Source: Chromera velia (Eukaryota > Sar > Chromeraceae). Taken from it: DNA of 64,000 bases. Where the stretch lies: the NCBI GenBank assembly GCA_018398765.1, contig JAHBMJ010001812.1:32501-96500 (forward strand), in the 5' to 3' direction. Shown here piece after piece: positions 12,394 through 25,102 of the stretch. Position 1 is the first letter of the stretch. Every line of letters begins with the position of its first letter. A model generated the notes under the pieces. It had not been told where the DNA came from, ran no database searches, and worked only from the letters and a program-made list of their open reading frames with translations. Made by a program: the position numbers and the translations under genes.

Positions 12394-12420
<27 letters not shown>
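11815..12420. other. AT-rich island A in a tail-to-tail junction
   Basis: Base composition drops sharply to AT-rich for about 600 nt, between the stop of the plus-strand surface-protein gene and the stop of the minus-strand TPR/beta-helix gene. It contains a perfect GAATT pentamer array (about 12271-12298) and a TA-rich stretch at about 12394-12414. No coding potential is visible. See the finding on convergent junctions. Confidence 0.75.
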
Positions 12421-12424
<4 letters not shown>

Positions 12425-12579
12425 TTGTGGAGTCAGCCTGTGGCTACACAAACAATGCTGAATCGCAGACATCTCTAGAGACATCTACACTGGCACAAAC
12501 AATGAATGAGCTTGCTTGCTTTTGGTGTCTCCCGGTACACCTGTGCGGTTGGTCGCGTAGTACTAGCAGGTCGACTTTC

Positions 12580-15500
12580 CTAGGCACTTTCGTCTATTTC
12601 AATCCGGACCCCCCCCTTCACCTCAATGTCTTTGGAGATTCTGACCACCAAGAGGCACAGTGCCCTCGACACCTTCACAGCTTGGGACCCATCCCTAACT
12701 GGGCACGGAAGGTCGACCCTGAACTCAGCTGGTCTACCTCCCAAGGCTTCCTCTCCCTTTTTTGGCTCGAGTCGAAACAGAAGACTCGTTGGAGAATCTA
12801 CTGAGACGTCGAGCAACACGGATTTAGAGGGTGGGAAAGGCGCAGGTCCAGGGAGGGCAATGTCAACGCACACAAGGGATTCGGTTTCAACTATCTGGCC
12901 AAGGGTCCAGCGATCCTGTGCAGGTAGAGGCATCTGCAGGGGGCGCTGAGCAAACGACCGGGAACTCCGGGCCTTCTGTCTTTCAACTGCATCGTTCACA
13001 AACATCTGTTTCATGCGTGCGAAGGCGTAGGGCGTGGACAGGCATTCGAGTCGTCCGTCGGACGAAGAAACACTGCAAAGGGAGGCAAACTTACCCTGCA
13101 CCCTCTGTATCAGGGTTGCAGTGGCTACAAACCCAATTGTGTGAGAGTCCCATTCAAATGTAATTGCATCAATCAGCTGGTGCAGGCTATCAGACTGTTC
13201 GTGCAGTGAAGCCCCAACACAGAGGGCATCTGGGGAGGCGGTTACTGCAAGAGAAACAGGTTGCCCCCTCTTTGCCTGCAGGCGATAAAAATCCACGTTT
13301 GCCTTGAAACTGACAAACACCAGATCTTGTGGAGTGCTACACCCTCCAACCGTCACCTTTCCTGCAATTGTCATTTCCCACTTGTGCCTCAGAGCCTCTT
13401 TCGACACCCCCGAGCACAGAACTTTGACGGCGTCAAGCAAGATCTCCGGACGGGCGAGAGCCGCCACTTGCACGACCACATTTGCACCCGAGTCCTCCAC
13501 ACCCGCCGCATGCCCCATTCGAACACCTCTACACAGCCCGCAGTGGGCCTTGGCAAGCTCAGCCAAATGGAGGAGAAGGGAACTGTCAGACATCCAACTT
13601 CGTGCCCACCTCCCCTCCCGTTCCCACTGCATCTCAAGAAGGCCATTTGCAGCGCGTCGATGCGAAGCAAGGCAGTACCCCGTCATCTCTTCAAATGACT
13701 CTAGAGAAACCCCCAACGCCCTCTTGAGAAACAGCAAAGGGTTCGTATTTCCATCTGCAAACGCTCCCTGCCACATTGTGCTCTGTGCACAGAAGCGAGC
13801 TCCCTTTCTGTCTGATCTAAGTGCAGCGGCTCCTGCGAGTAAAACCGAAGGCAGGGAAGAGTAGTCCATCACATTGGACGTGTCAATGACATCAAACAAA
13901 CCCCCCTGTTCCCTCGATTCCCCTCCTTTGCCAGATTCCCCCCCCAATCGATACGTGCGAGACGAGTCACGACACTCTGAACATGCGTGCAAGTAGTCAA
14001 GCAGGTTTGCTAGAACCAGACGTACACTCAAGCTACCGGACAGCAGACCTTCACGTACAGCAGCGACCTGCGGACGTACTGCGTCAAGCAGGCGCCAGCT
14101 AAGCAGGTCCCCCCCTGCCCCCTTTCCCTTTCCCTCAGATCCCGGCTGCTTGTTCGAGCTGTGTCTGTCAGACAGCGATACAGCACGGAAGATGGACGAA
14201 GAAAAGTACAGAGAGTAGCGGAGGCCTGGCGCCTCTAGGAGTGTCACGTTGGCATGATGCCTCTGAGACCCTGCCAGTGACCCCCCATTCAGACCCTCAA
14301 GGGACCCAGAGTCCAAATACTTCTCCACCTGTTTCTTTGCTGCCCCCCCCTTCTTCCCACTGATCAACGCCTCTCCGACAACACTTTTCAGACTTTCCAT
14401 TGTCAAATTGACGCGTGCTTGCTTCAGTGCAGCTGCCCCCAGCAACCCCCCCTGGTCCTCTAGAGCCCGCTCTCTCCAATCTAAAAGAGTCGGTAAGTCA
14501 ACGGAACAGCCCAGCCAGGCTGCGCAGCACTCACGCACTGCTTGCTGGGTCTGTTTGTCAATCATACGCAGCCACACGGGAAGGGAGGAGCTCTCCTCCA
14601 AGAGTATTTGACAAGCCCGCTTCACTTGTCGTGCCTGCTCTTCAGAGAGCGCATGGCAGCACCAAATTGCGAGAATGTCTTCAGCACTCGACCCTTCAGC
14701 TATAAGCAGAAGCATCAAAGCGGCACGAGAAAGAATGGCAGGACAGAGATCGTTCAGATCAAAAACGAGTCGACAGGCTCGGTCTACTTTCCCCTTCACA
14801 CGAAACCCCCCTTCCACAGTTTTGAGCAGATTGCGCAGGTCTCCACAACCCCCGAGCAGCACCCGGACCTGCATCAGATGCACACGCACCAACACACACA
14901 GACTCAAAGAGAGGTAGAGAGGTGGCTTAGAGACAACCGATCAGAAAAACACGCACATACACACACTCGCGCAAGTCCAATGCGACACGAATTACCGACC
15001 AGTTTGAACAGGCCTTCTTTTCTTTCTTCCTCGCTCCCTCACCCCCCACCTCCCCCCCTCACAGACAGACCTCAGCATTCTCCTGAAGGTCCAGACCCTC
15101 CGTCAGGTTCACACCGAACGTGTTGCCCACGGCGTAATACTGACGCTCCAGGGCAACGACGGAGAGTCTTGACGCACGCATCGCCACTGAGAGGCTGGCT
15201 GCCGGAGCTGTCAACTCAGAAGCACTCACTCTCACTTTCCCCCCCTGTGATAAGATCCCCGTGTCTGCCTCCGCCTGCTCGCTGAGAGACTCAATCGAGG
15301 GCAAACTTTCACCCCCGAGGCCTCAGAGCACCACCGGACACTCCGTTCAGAGACAGGACGAGACCACATGCCTGCAGGCAGGCAGAGAGAGGATAGAAAG
15401 AAGACAGGGATGTTGAAGAGGTATTTGAAGATTCATTTGAGATGACTTGCAAAGGAGAGGATAGAAATCCGAAAAAGTTGTTTGTGTCAGTTCCCCAAAC

Positions 15501-18013
15501 AGGGAATAGAACCGTAAATTAGGTGCGGACGGCTCTGCAGACGGACATAGGTTCTGCCCTTGCTCCCTCCGTTGAAGGGTGGAAGATGGGGGAAGGGAAG
15601 GAAGAGAACGATCCAATTGAAGAAAGGAAGGAATATGACGACGGTACATGTGGGCGGCCTGAGGAATAAAAATAAAGCTTTGCAGGCAGAGGAGAAACGA
15701 ATGCCCTTACAGAATTCTACCTCACGTGTGAGAGATCACTGCAGAAAGCGGCGGATTACTCAAGAAAGAGCCCATCAATCAACTGACCGACCTGTCATGG
15801 ATTTGACTTTTCCGAACATGCCCCCGGCAGAAGATGAGGAGGCAGACGAGGAGAGATCTCCCCACGGATTTGAACTCCCTTCGATGAATTCCTGCACGAG
15901 CGCGTCTGTCTTTGTCCGTCCGCACAGAACCAGATGATTCAGCTGGATCGCAGCGTTGTAATTTGCCCCCACTCGGATGCCTGCCGTCCCTTTTGGATAC
16001 GCCACCATACACGCGTTCATGGTTACAGTTGTCTCTCCCTTGATGAAGCACGCAGAGTGCCCACAACCTGAGACAGAGGTGCGATGAACAAACACCTGCG
16101 CGCCATGATCCAAGGAAAGTCCGAACATCCTTGAATTCTCAATCGTGCAATCTAAAATGACCACATCCAAATCAATCCCCATTTCTCTCGACCACTGTTC
16201 AGCCCTGCGAGCCACGTCGTTGCCCGATTGGCCGTCATGGTATGACCGGAGAACCCCCCCAGTTGCTTGCCTCTGTGCCCTCGTGGCTGCATTCTCTCGA
16301 GATCCATTCGCAAAGATTCCCTCCTTCTCTACAGAAGAGACCCGAGTCCGGAACACACCGACGTGACGTGCTCCTCCATACGCAGAAATACCCTGCTCAG
16401 ACAGAATAGCACACCCAATTTGTTTCAAGTTGTTTATGTACATGGGAAGAATCAACATCGCGAGGGATGAAGGCAGATAGACAAAGACTCAGCGGTAGAG
16501 TGAGCCTTTTCTCGTCCACACACCCCTCGATCGATCACAAAGCCATAAAGCCACTCAGAACTGATTGTTAACAAAATGTCGTGTGAATCTCTCACAACAC
16601 GTTCCTTTTGAACGCTTTCCGTTCATTCTGTATAGCCTCGTAGGTTCTCCACCTGTGTCAAACAGGTCGTCTATTCAAGCCGTGTCCCATTCTTTCAGTG
16701 CATATATGTATGTTGTCTTGTGTGTGTAGATTGGTGTCTGCGTCGTGTTTGTCACCTTCTTGAGCGGGTGACCGACCTGCAGGCATCGGGAGATCTCACA
16801 GTCATACACGTCGACGCTTCCGCCTTCTCGCACCTCTATGGCCTGCCGGCTGCACCTGTCAAAACGGCAATTTCGCACACGTGCATTCCCTCCAGAGGCA
16901 AGGACACCAACCTGCAGAATCACGTCAATTGATGAAATGATCAAGAGTCGTCGCCTCCTCTAATTGCTTTCATTTGAAACAAGCGTGCAGTCTCAAAAGC
17001 ACCGTGTGTCATTCTTTTTCTCTTTCTTGGAGCTCATCTTCCCCCCCCCTTTCGACTTTTCTCTCCGGCGGCTCTCTTTCCTGTGCGGCGGCACGAAAGG
17101 ATCGTCTGTTCCGTAGGCGAAGACTCATGATGTCAACCAAACTTTGTTGCTTACATCGTTGATGGATGACCGGGGAAGATCACTGTTTTGTCTTCTCACT
17201 CACCTCTTCATACCTGTCCACAACAACATCATGAAGAGAAAGGTGCCCCCCGCCCGTGACAGCGAAGGCGCTTCTCTGAGGCCTGACATTTTTCTGCCTC
17301 ACGGTCACCCCCCTGCACTCGAAAGAAAACGCAGGACCCACCCCCATGCTCATTCCCACGATCACCAAGTGGTTACCCGTGCTGTGTACTGTGACTTGCC
17401 CGCTACCCCCCACCCCGATCCACCTCCTCGACAGCTGTACTTCCGGGGCCTCGTACACACCCGGGAAGACAACTATCGTCGAGTCCTTTCTCATTGAGGC
17501 TTGCACAAACTCTTGCGGAGTCCTCACCGCATACACGACGCCCCACTTTTCTCCAGTTATTTCAAAGTGCAGATTCCGCACAGGGCAGTCCTTCTCTGGG
17601 CCCTTCAGAGGAGTCAGCGCAACAGCGACTGCAATAGCAGCCCCGGCCTCTGCTCTGTTTGTCGTCTCCGTCTCCGCCCTTTCGACCCTGTCGCTTTTCT
17701 CATCCTTGGCCCTCTGGAGATCCCCCCAGATAGCTTTGGCAAGAATAAAGTGAGCCTTGCCGTGAAGACAGTTGGAAGTAATGGCGCTGCGACAACCGGC
17801 TGCTGCCTCCAGGTGACAATTTTCTTTGAGAAAGCAAAGGCTGCGATTGGTGAGAATAACCGCTCGCACTGCAGCATTTTCACCCTCACCGTGGTCCGAG
17901 AGGTTCTCCAGAGCCTTCCCATACTCCACACGGGCACTCTGGAAATCTCCGGCAGCAAAAGCCTCGTTCCCTTTCGCCTTGAGATCCTCCACTGTTTGCA
18001 GTTGGCGTGGCAT
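12580..18013 (-). CDS. TPR - right-handed beta-helix - DUF4470 protein
   Basis: Five exons with agreeing phases, read from 18013: 18013-17204, 16911-16777, 16392-15792, 15321-15071 and 14868-12580. They total 1,361 codons plus a TAG stop. Residues 1-110 are TPR-like (VEDLKAKGNEAFAAGDF, then AVILTNRSLCFLK). Residues of about 165-520 show the spacing of parallel beta-helix repeats (NARVRNCRFDRCSRQAIEV, then DVVILDCTIENSRMFGLSL). From about 600 the sequence VRVLLGGCGDLRNLLKT followed by DLNDLCPAILSRAALMLLL is typical of DUF4470. A second conserved block, FDVIDTSNVMDYSSLPSVLL, lies near 924. DUF4470 occurs in the dynein-arm assembly factor DNAAF3 and in fungal MYND proteins. Here no MYND finger is visible. 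The role is probably a scaffold or assembly factor; catalysis is not evident. The ATG at 18013 is chosen because it directly precedes the first TPR helix. Confidence 0.85.
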
Positions 18014-18947
18014 GGCAGCGCTGTGAGACGAAGAGAGACAGCGGAGACGGCTAAGAAGAGACGGCACGCCAGACAAAACACCGACGTTTCCTCGCCGAGA
18101 AACGTCCGAAAGAAGTGATCAGCAACTACACAAGTACACACGCCGAGTTGGTCGCCAGCTTGGTGACGATCGAATGCAGTCCTTGTAAGTCTTGGTTCTC
18201 ATGTGAGGTTGAGATGCTCTGTCATGTCAGAGGGCCCATGCATGCAAGAGTTGAATGGACCGCGCGGGGGCCCACCACCGCAGAGTTGCAAGGGCCCTGG
18301 CATGGCCCTGGCATCCACTTGCCATTCACAAAGGTCAGTCAAATCTTTGAGTGAGAAATCATGCAACCGTTTGAAAGGACTGATGTATAAGCAATGAATC
18401 AAAAGCATCTGCTCTTACAGAAAAGAGGACGGTATACACCAGTCGCAGTCAAGCCAACATAAGTTTCGTAGCAAGTGCGCACGCAGTGGTACAGAACAAC
18501 GCCATCCCATGAATCCGTGCATGTTGGCAACGATCCAATCTTTCTCGCGGCCTTTTGGAATGCTGGAGTGAATGACTATCAAGGTGAGTCTGCGGCACCC
18601 TCTGGTGCTGATTTCTTGAGGCTCTCTGATCAACAGGAGGAGCTAGAACGTCCTCTCTTCAAAGTTTTATATGTATACATACATACATACATACATATGT
18701 GTGTGTGTGTGTGTGAGTGTGTGTGTGCGTGTGTGTGTGCTTTTATGTATACTCGCACAGAGCTTCAAACAAAAGAGTGTGGCATGTTCAGCGGATCTTT
18801 CATTTTCGTGAGGTCTTCATTGGGAGTACCACAAAAACGTCGTTCTTCTTATCTGTCAGTTAATTGTCTCTCTGCATGGATCCACTCACCCGGACTGAAT
18901 TGCCGAATTTTCGGGTGATGCTGGTATAATTGGTTGTCGTGTAGTAG
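18014..18947. promoter_or_regulatory. Head-to-head spacer between DUF4470 and LRR genes
   Basis: This is the likely promoter region of both flanking genes. It contains TGCATGC at 18238-18247, a CATA array and TG-rich repeat at about 18672-18740, and a possible 5' exon ending at 18590 before a consensus donor, GTGAGT. That exon has an open frame but its upstream ATGs end quickly, so it may be untranslated. Confidence 0.4.
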
Positions 18948-19169
18948 GAGGAAGAATTAAGTAATGGGGGTGCATACTCTGAGACAGGGCAGATTGATGA
19001 CCCCTTCAACGGTGATGAGGAGTTCATAGAAAAACCACGCGGCATTCCCAACCACAGCCTGACGAATTCTCCGCCTACCCCCCCTGGGTGTCTATCTGCA
19101 GCTAGATCTGCAGATATTCTCCTCCTCGCAACCACGCAACCAAGCGTCTCCATTCACCATCCTGTGCAA

Positions 19170-20763
19170 ATGAACAGAAACGGAGGCGAGCACCATGAGG
19201 GAGGACGGAGCAAAGGAGACGAGAGGAAGGATGCAGAAGCCGAGAATCTCAAGGAGGAGACGGCGAGATGGCAGAACATGAACAAAGCCTTCTTCGTCAT
19301 ACTCAAACACACAGGGCTCTCTGCTCAGGTGTGTCCTTTTGTTTGCTTTCTTTTTTGTTCCTTTTTGTATCCAGAGAAGAATTTAGAAATGAATTCAATG
19401 GTCCAACGGCTTCGCGTACGACCGGTTTTGTTTCCGTGTCATTTGAGTGCGCTCTCTTTCCGGACAGCAGCTAGCGGTTCTGGTGACAGGGGCTCACATT
19501 CACTCGAATCGGACATTTCCTTGGACCCAGGTTTTGCCGGATTGTCCCTCGGACTCCTAGTTTGACTTTGCGGTGATTTTCTATTCCTCTTTTCTTTCTT
19601 CCTGGCTTTTCTTTTCCCTCTTCTTCTTGATTTAGCTTCGTCTTTTCTTCGTCTCTTCCTTTCTCCTCTGCCTCCCTTCGGCTTCTTCCTTCCCGCCAGC
19701 CCGCCTTACAGAAAATAAAAGTCAGATTTTCCCTCTCTTGCCCGTCTCTGTGAGGTTACGCAGATGCTTTCTGGACTTGCAAAGGATCGGAATTCTTTCG
19801 GGGCCGCGTGGCTTCTCATCTGGATCTATTCGAAGGTCTGTCGGGCTCTTCATTGTGAATCTCTTTTGAACCTGATCTTTTGAATCTGAAGGGCTCCCTT
19901 CCGTTTCCCCTCCGTCTCTCTGCCTTGACGAGCCGTCTGCCCGTTTTTTCCAGCTCTCCTTTCCTCTGTCATTCAAAGCCAGAAAGAGGGTGCTGCAACC
20001 AGATGTTCATCACGCCTTTTCTTTCACTTTTTTGCACGTCGTTCCCTCTTATCCCTGCAGAACTATGCATTCTGCAAAGTGTCGGTGGCCCCCCCGCAAG
20101 CCATCGACCTCTCGGGTGAGGCGATCACCCGCTGAGTTTGCGTTTCCCCCTTTCCTTTCACTCCTGCCTGCACTGATCTACACCGCAGGAGAGATTTGGC
20201 CCCTGCAAGATTGAGACATCTCTCAGTCGAAAGGCGAACCTCTTTCTTTTGCTTTCTCTTCAATGGTCTGGCTGCATGAATTCTCCTTTGTCTTCTGTCA
20301 AGAAGAAGGTGTATGTATCGGTGTGTGTTTGACCTTCTTTTCCTTGCAGGGGCACGTGGCTTGACGCCTGAGAATATCTTTCTCTTCCTGGCTTTCCTCC
20401 CTGTTTCCGTCGATGACATGAAATTGGGTGACTGGAAGGAAAAAACACCTACCTGAACAGAGAGTCCTTTGCCTCAGGCTCACTTTCTTTGTCTGTGAAT
20501 GACTCACTGAATGACCAGCTGACCGTCGTTCTGCTTCGATCCAGGGAAAGATGACAAATCAAACATGATGGTCTCATCTTTGGTCCAGTTCTTCCATGCT
20601 TCACCCTTCGCCGCTTTTCCCTGTCGTACTTCCCTAAGGCTTTCCTGTCCTTTGTACGGTACCTTCCTTCCCGTCGTTCCATTTCGCTGTAAGGAAGCAG
20701 TCGGGGTCTGCTCTCTCAAGATAACGAGAAACTGCAGCTCTTTTACTTGACTTTTCTGTGCTT

Positions 20764-20802
<39 letters not shown>

Positions 20803-23708
20803 TTGGTATGCAGACGCATCAGCTGTGAAGGGACCGGCGCTGCCCCTCTTCGTTCAGTTCTTCAAGCGTCTGCAGGCTGTGAGAGAGGGGGAAGGGGGCA
20901 GGAGAGACCATCCGAGCCATGTTTCAATTGGCTCCAGGATTGCTCGTATCTTTTCGCACACGCTGCGGCGGCACAGACCCGATCAAATGGTTGTCCGTGT
21001 AGGAGAGGGGGGCCCTGGACTTCGGAAATTCTCTTTCGCAGGTCAGGAATGCGTGCGGAGACGAGAGGTCATTTTTATGTTTGAAATTGAGTTTCTGTAA
21101 ATACCTGAGTGAGAGGGGAAAAGGGACACAGTGTCAGGAGAGCCTGTATGAATGTGAGCTCACGAGAAAGTCGGTCTTCTTTTGCGTTTTTCTTCGTGTG
21201 CGCTTTTTGGGTGATCCGTTTTGTCCTTTAGTACCCCCCTTCTCGTGTCATGAGGTTCTTGTGTCTCTTGGTCTGCACTCATTCAATGTGTTCTTCTGCG
21301 TCTGCATCTCTCGGAACAATCTTGTGATAAAATTATCAGAAGACTCGATAGGGCCTGAGGAAGCACGTGAGGTTCTTCCTTTCCTGCTGCACTCTCTGGA
21401 GGCCGTGTCTTTGAGAGGTACGTCAGTCAGCACTTCAAACGGTGGGGGTGAGGAGAGAGCGTCCTGAATCGGTCAATGGGTTTCCGTTCCTTCCTGCAGT
21501 CTGATCGATCGATCATTGTACGCACAGATTCCTCGTGTATGCATGGCCGTTGGTGATTTGACATGCATCGTGGAATTCCCTTCTTCCTTCTTTCCTTCTT
21601 TCCTTGCGTACTTCTTTGCCTCCTTCCTTCCTTACTCACATACTTCCTTCTTTCCTCTGTGGCTTGGGCCCGTTCTTCTAGGGTGCGGGTGGAAGCAGAC
21701 ATGTAACCTGCAATGGTCGGTCTCTCTTTTAGGCACAATGACTGCATGGCCTCTGCGTCCGATCTCTGACAGACGGGCAACGACGCTTTTCTTCTTTTGC
21801 ACTTGCATTGCCTCTTGCTTGATTGTTCAGGCAACCGGCTCGGAACTGAGGGAGTCCAAGCACTAGTGGGAGCACTGAGGAATCACGAACCCTCCTCCCT
21901 CCGCTCCTTGGACCTTGAGAGGACAGGTCTCAACGGCGAAGAGCTCGCCATTCTGTGCAAGGGTCTCAATCAGAAGAGTCACCTATCATTGGAGACGCTG
22001 AATCTGTCAGGCATTAGACTAAGAGCTCCCGCAATGCAGACTCTGTCTTGTGTTCTTTGCGCTGCTTCCCTTCCATCTCTCCGAGTGCTGCTCTTAAAAG
22101 AATGCCAAATGAGAAACCCAGAGATAGAGGAGTTGGGATCGGTTTTGGGGAGAGGGGATCTCCCGAACCTAGAGACACTAGACTTGGAATGGAACTGCTT
22201 CACGAGTCTCGAGTCTTTCTCAAAATGTCTCCGAGGAGACAAAAATCCGTTTTTGAAGAATCTAAATTTGGTAACACTAGGAGTGGCCCGCAGCGCATCA
22301 TGGGCTGCAGCCTTTTTCCACGATCTGGGATCTCCAGGGTTCCCCCCACTTGAAAATGTGCAAATTCATATCAACACAGTGGAAGAAGATGATTTGCCAG
22401 AAAATGCCAAAGATGGGGTTTTGCGAGAGCTGGCTGCGGGACGGCATCCTGCTGTGCGCACTCTCAGCCTCGATGTGAATGCCCGTCAGCTGACGTTGTT
22501 CTTGCGACAGCTCTCCGTCTCCTTCGAGGGTCTAGACGTGAACTTGGACGTTAGGGGGGGAGACGGGGAGCAGATAGAAGAAGCGTTGAAGTTGGTCGGA
22601 AATGCAGTAGAGACGGGGAGGTTGCGAACTTTGAGAAGATTTACAGCAAGTAGCGTGAGCCGTGGAAGTGCGGGATTGGAATCCGTGATGGCAGGGGTGG
22701 TTGCAAGTCAGGAGGGCCTTCCAGAACTTCTTGAGTTGGACTTGTCCATATCGAATGTTGGGGGGATGGTGGGGGCATTGGGGACAGCCCTGAAGTCTGG
22801 AAAGCTTCGAAAGCTCTCAAAGATCAATTTGTGGATGTCTTCTCTCACCTCCGACGGAATGAGACGATTTGCAAAGGCCGTGAGGGGGGGGGCACTGTAC
22901 GGTGTTTCTTTTCTAGAGCTTTGCTACAATAGCGACGTTGAGGAAGAGGCATGGACAGAGTTCATGCACGCAGTTGCAGAAAGTAGTGAGGGTGCCCCGA
23001 CGCTCCGATACCTGGGGCTCTCAAGTACGAATGCAGAGAAGGTCGGAGGGTCAGTACTGTCTGCCCTTGCTTCCGGAAAGCTTCCTTTGCTTGAGGGTGT
23101 GGGCCCTCAGAGTTCCTTCCTTCTCGATGAGGAGGGGGTTCAAAGGTTTTCGGAAGCGGTGAGGAGAGGGAGGTTCCCCACTCTTCTGAAAAAACTGAAA
23201 CTCGGTCTCAAGGTGCCAGGCTTGCGCTTTGACAGCCTGATCACAGCAATCGCAGAGAATGAAAAAGGGCTTCCGTCGTTTGTGGCGTCTCTAAATTTGA
23301 CAGGTGGGTGGGCGTGTTGGAGAGGAGGCACTGGGTTCTCTTGCGGGAAGTCGGGGGGGGTCGTCTGAGGGGAAGCTCTCGTGGTTGGAGAAGCTGACTC
23401 TTTCTGATTGCGGGATAGACGACGTCAGGCTGAAGAGGCTGGGCGAGGTTTTCTGTGCACACAAATGTCCCGAATTGGGGCTGTTGTTCCTCGACAAAAA
23501 CAGAATCAGCGTTGAAGGATTGTCCGCCTTCCTCGACAGCCTCGCTGTAGACAGTCTCCCTAAGCTCAGAGACATCGACCTTGTCGGTCAAGAGAGAGGC
23601 GAGGGAGAAGGAGAACGATTGAGCCGCGTCCAATTCACCCTTGCGGTGCAGGATTTGAAGCAACGTGCTCAGTCGGAAGGGAAGTTGCCTTGCCTGGGTG
23701 ATTGGTGA
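19170..23708 (+). CDS. Leucine-rich-repeat protein, ribonuclease-inhibitor type
   Basis: Exons with agreeing phases: 19170-19328, 20061-20115, 20814-21041, 21340-21417 and 21831 to the end. The frame is open back to 18948, so the true start may lie further upstream. The C-terminal two thirds are LRRs of about 28 residues: GNRLGTEGVQALVGALR, SLRSLDLERTGLNGEELA, LETLNLSGIRLRAPAMQTL. Several introns fall in phase 1 after the L-x-G of a repeat, as is usual for NLRC3/RNH1-like genes. No NACHT, kinase or membrane domain was seen, so it is an LRR-only protein, probably for protein binding. Near 23303-23310 the reading frame breaks: GGTG stands twice in tandem. Without one copy the LRR register would continue (LNLTGGRVGEEALGSLAG) to the TGA at 23708. 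With both copies the frame stops near 23368. Confidence 0.75.
20768..20795. repeat. (CT)n tract before a 3' splice site
   Basis: A pure CT microsatellite lies about 20 nt upstream of the acceptor at 20813 in the LRR gene. It forms the polypyrimidine tract of that intron. Confidence 0.8.
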
Positions 23709-23885
23709 CTCCATGTGTTTGATGAACAGAGACGATTGGTGGTGGCGGACAGACTGGCCCAGACAGCACGCTGGTCTGGACTACATCATTTAGGCTTAGT
23801 TTCTACATTCTAGTTTCCTTGCAGAAAGCTCATACCTGCTTATGTGAGAATCCCTTCCTGTCTATTTTTCTCTCTTGTCCATGTG

Positions 23886-23955
23886 TATGTGTGTGTGTGT
23901 ATGTGTGTGTATGTGTGTACATGTGTGTGTGTGTGTGTGTGTGTGTCTGTGTGTG
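23886..23955. repeat. (TG)n array at the edge of AT island B
   Basis: TG dinucleotide repeats interrupted by A and C mark the border between the 3' end of the LRR gene and the AT-rich island that follows. Confidence 0.8.
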
Positions 23956-24660
23956 CATTTTATCATCCGATGAATTATGCGTATTATTATCATTAGTGCC
24001 ATTAGTATTCGAATTTAAGACGTGAATGATGCTAAACTAGATGTTAAAAATGATGCTAAATTGGAAATCTAAATTTTTAATTCAAAATTAATTGTATTTT
24101 ATTCAGGTTCTAGTTCATGTTCTATAGTTCAAGTTAGTTCAGGTTAAATCTAGGGTTAAATGCTTTTCTAAAGCTAATTAGTGTTCAAATTTGAAATCTC
24201 TGAGTTTTATTATTAAAAACGTTTGCACGGAAAAATACAGTTTTGTACATAAGCTTAAGAAAACAGCCCGAGCTTTAGTTTTTAAAACGGCGACAGTGCT
24301 CTAGGGCACCACTAATCACTAATACACTAATACTAATATTGATTGATTGATTGGTTCCGCGCTAAGCCTTCCTATTACTGCCAAAAAAACATATAGCCCA
24401 TATGCATTGCATAGCAATTTAGCCATAATTACTAGCCCAATAATATATGGCCCAAATTAAGCATTCCAATCTAGATTCCAATTCTCCTAGCCTGAGTCAG
24501 TTACTCCCAAATATGATGGGGAACTGTATATAAACATAGGGGGAAAGCGCCAAGCCTCAGGCGGCAGTCAGGCCTATATAAATCAATCTATATCAATCAA
24601 TAAATCAATATATCGAAAGATTTTTGAAGCCGCTTTTTAAAACCGGGCCTGCCGGCGTGC
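23956..24660. other. AT-rich island B in a tail-to-tail junction
   Basis: About 700 nt of AT-rich DNA between the convergent LRR and membrane-protein genes. It contains a block gtgctctagggcaccactaa (24296-24315) with a relative in island D. It also contains GATTGATTGATTGGTTCCGC followed by GCTAAGCCTTCCT (from about 24340), with a relative in island C. Short ATCAATC units near 24581-24612 stand in inverted orientation to the GATTGATT units, hinting at imperfect inverted ends. No reading frame is supported. Confidence 0.75.
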
Positions 24661-25102
24661 AGGGATGCAAGCTTGCAGCCTTCCTATCGAGCGGGCGAGC
24701 CCACAGAAACCTCCGGAAGCTGTGCATGCGTGTCATGGAGTGAGTATGGATGGCGTGTGCGAGTGCGTACGGGCGGTAGGAAAGGGCCTAGACTCGATGC
24801 GTTTGCATTTTTGAGTCCCAAAAAGGTAAACAAGATGCCTCGATTGAGAACGAACGAATTCGAGATGCTGTTCTGTCTTTGTATCACTCCAATTGTCGAT
24901 CCATTGAGAAACTGGCCAAGCCGCACAGAAACAGAGCCAGAGAGAGAGAGAGAGAACGAGAACTGACAAACGAATTGTACAAGGACCGGATCAGATCACC
25001 ATCCATGAATGGATAGATGGATGGATGCATCCAGCAGAGACGAGACGGGAAGGATCGATTGGACCAGTCGACCATCACTCGGCCGACAGGGAGACGGGCA
25101 AA

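Noticed and set aside
13304-13864. Plus-strand frames opposite the DUF4470 exon
   Set aside because: Antisense shadows. The minus-strand frame has DUF4470 motifs over its full length.
23303-23327. A 25-nt intron (GTGGG to GAG) in the LRR gene
   Set aside because: Too short, does not restore frame and would delete conserved LRR positions. The GGTG duplication is the simpler explanation.
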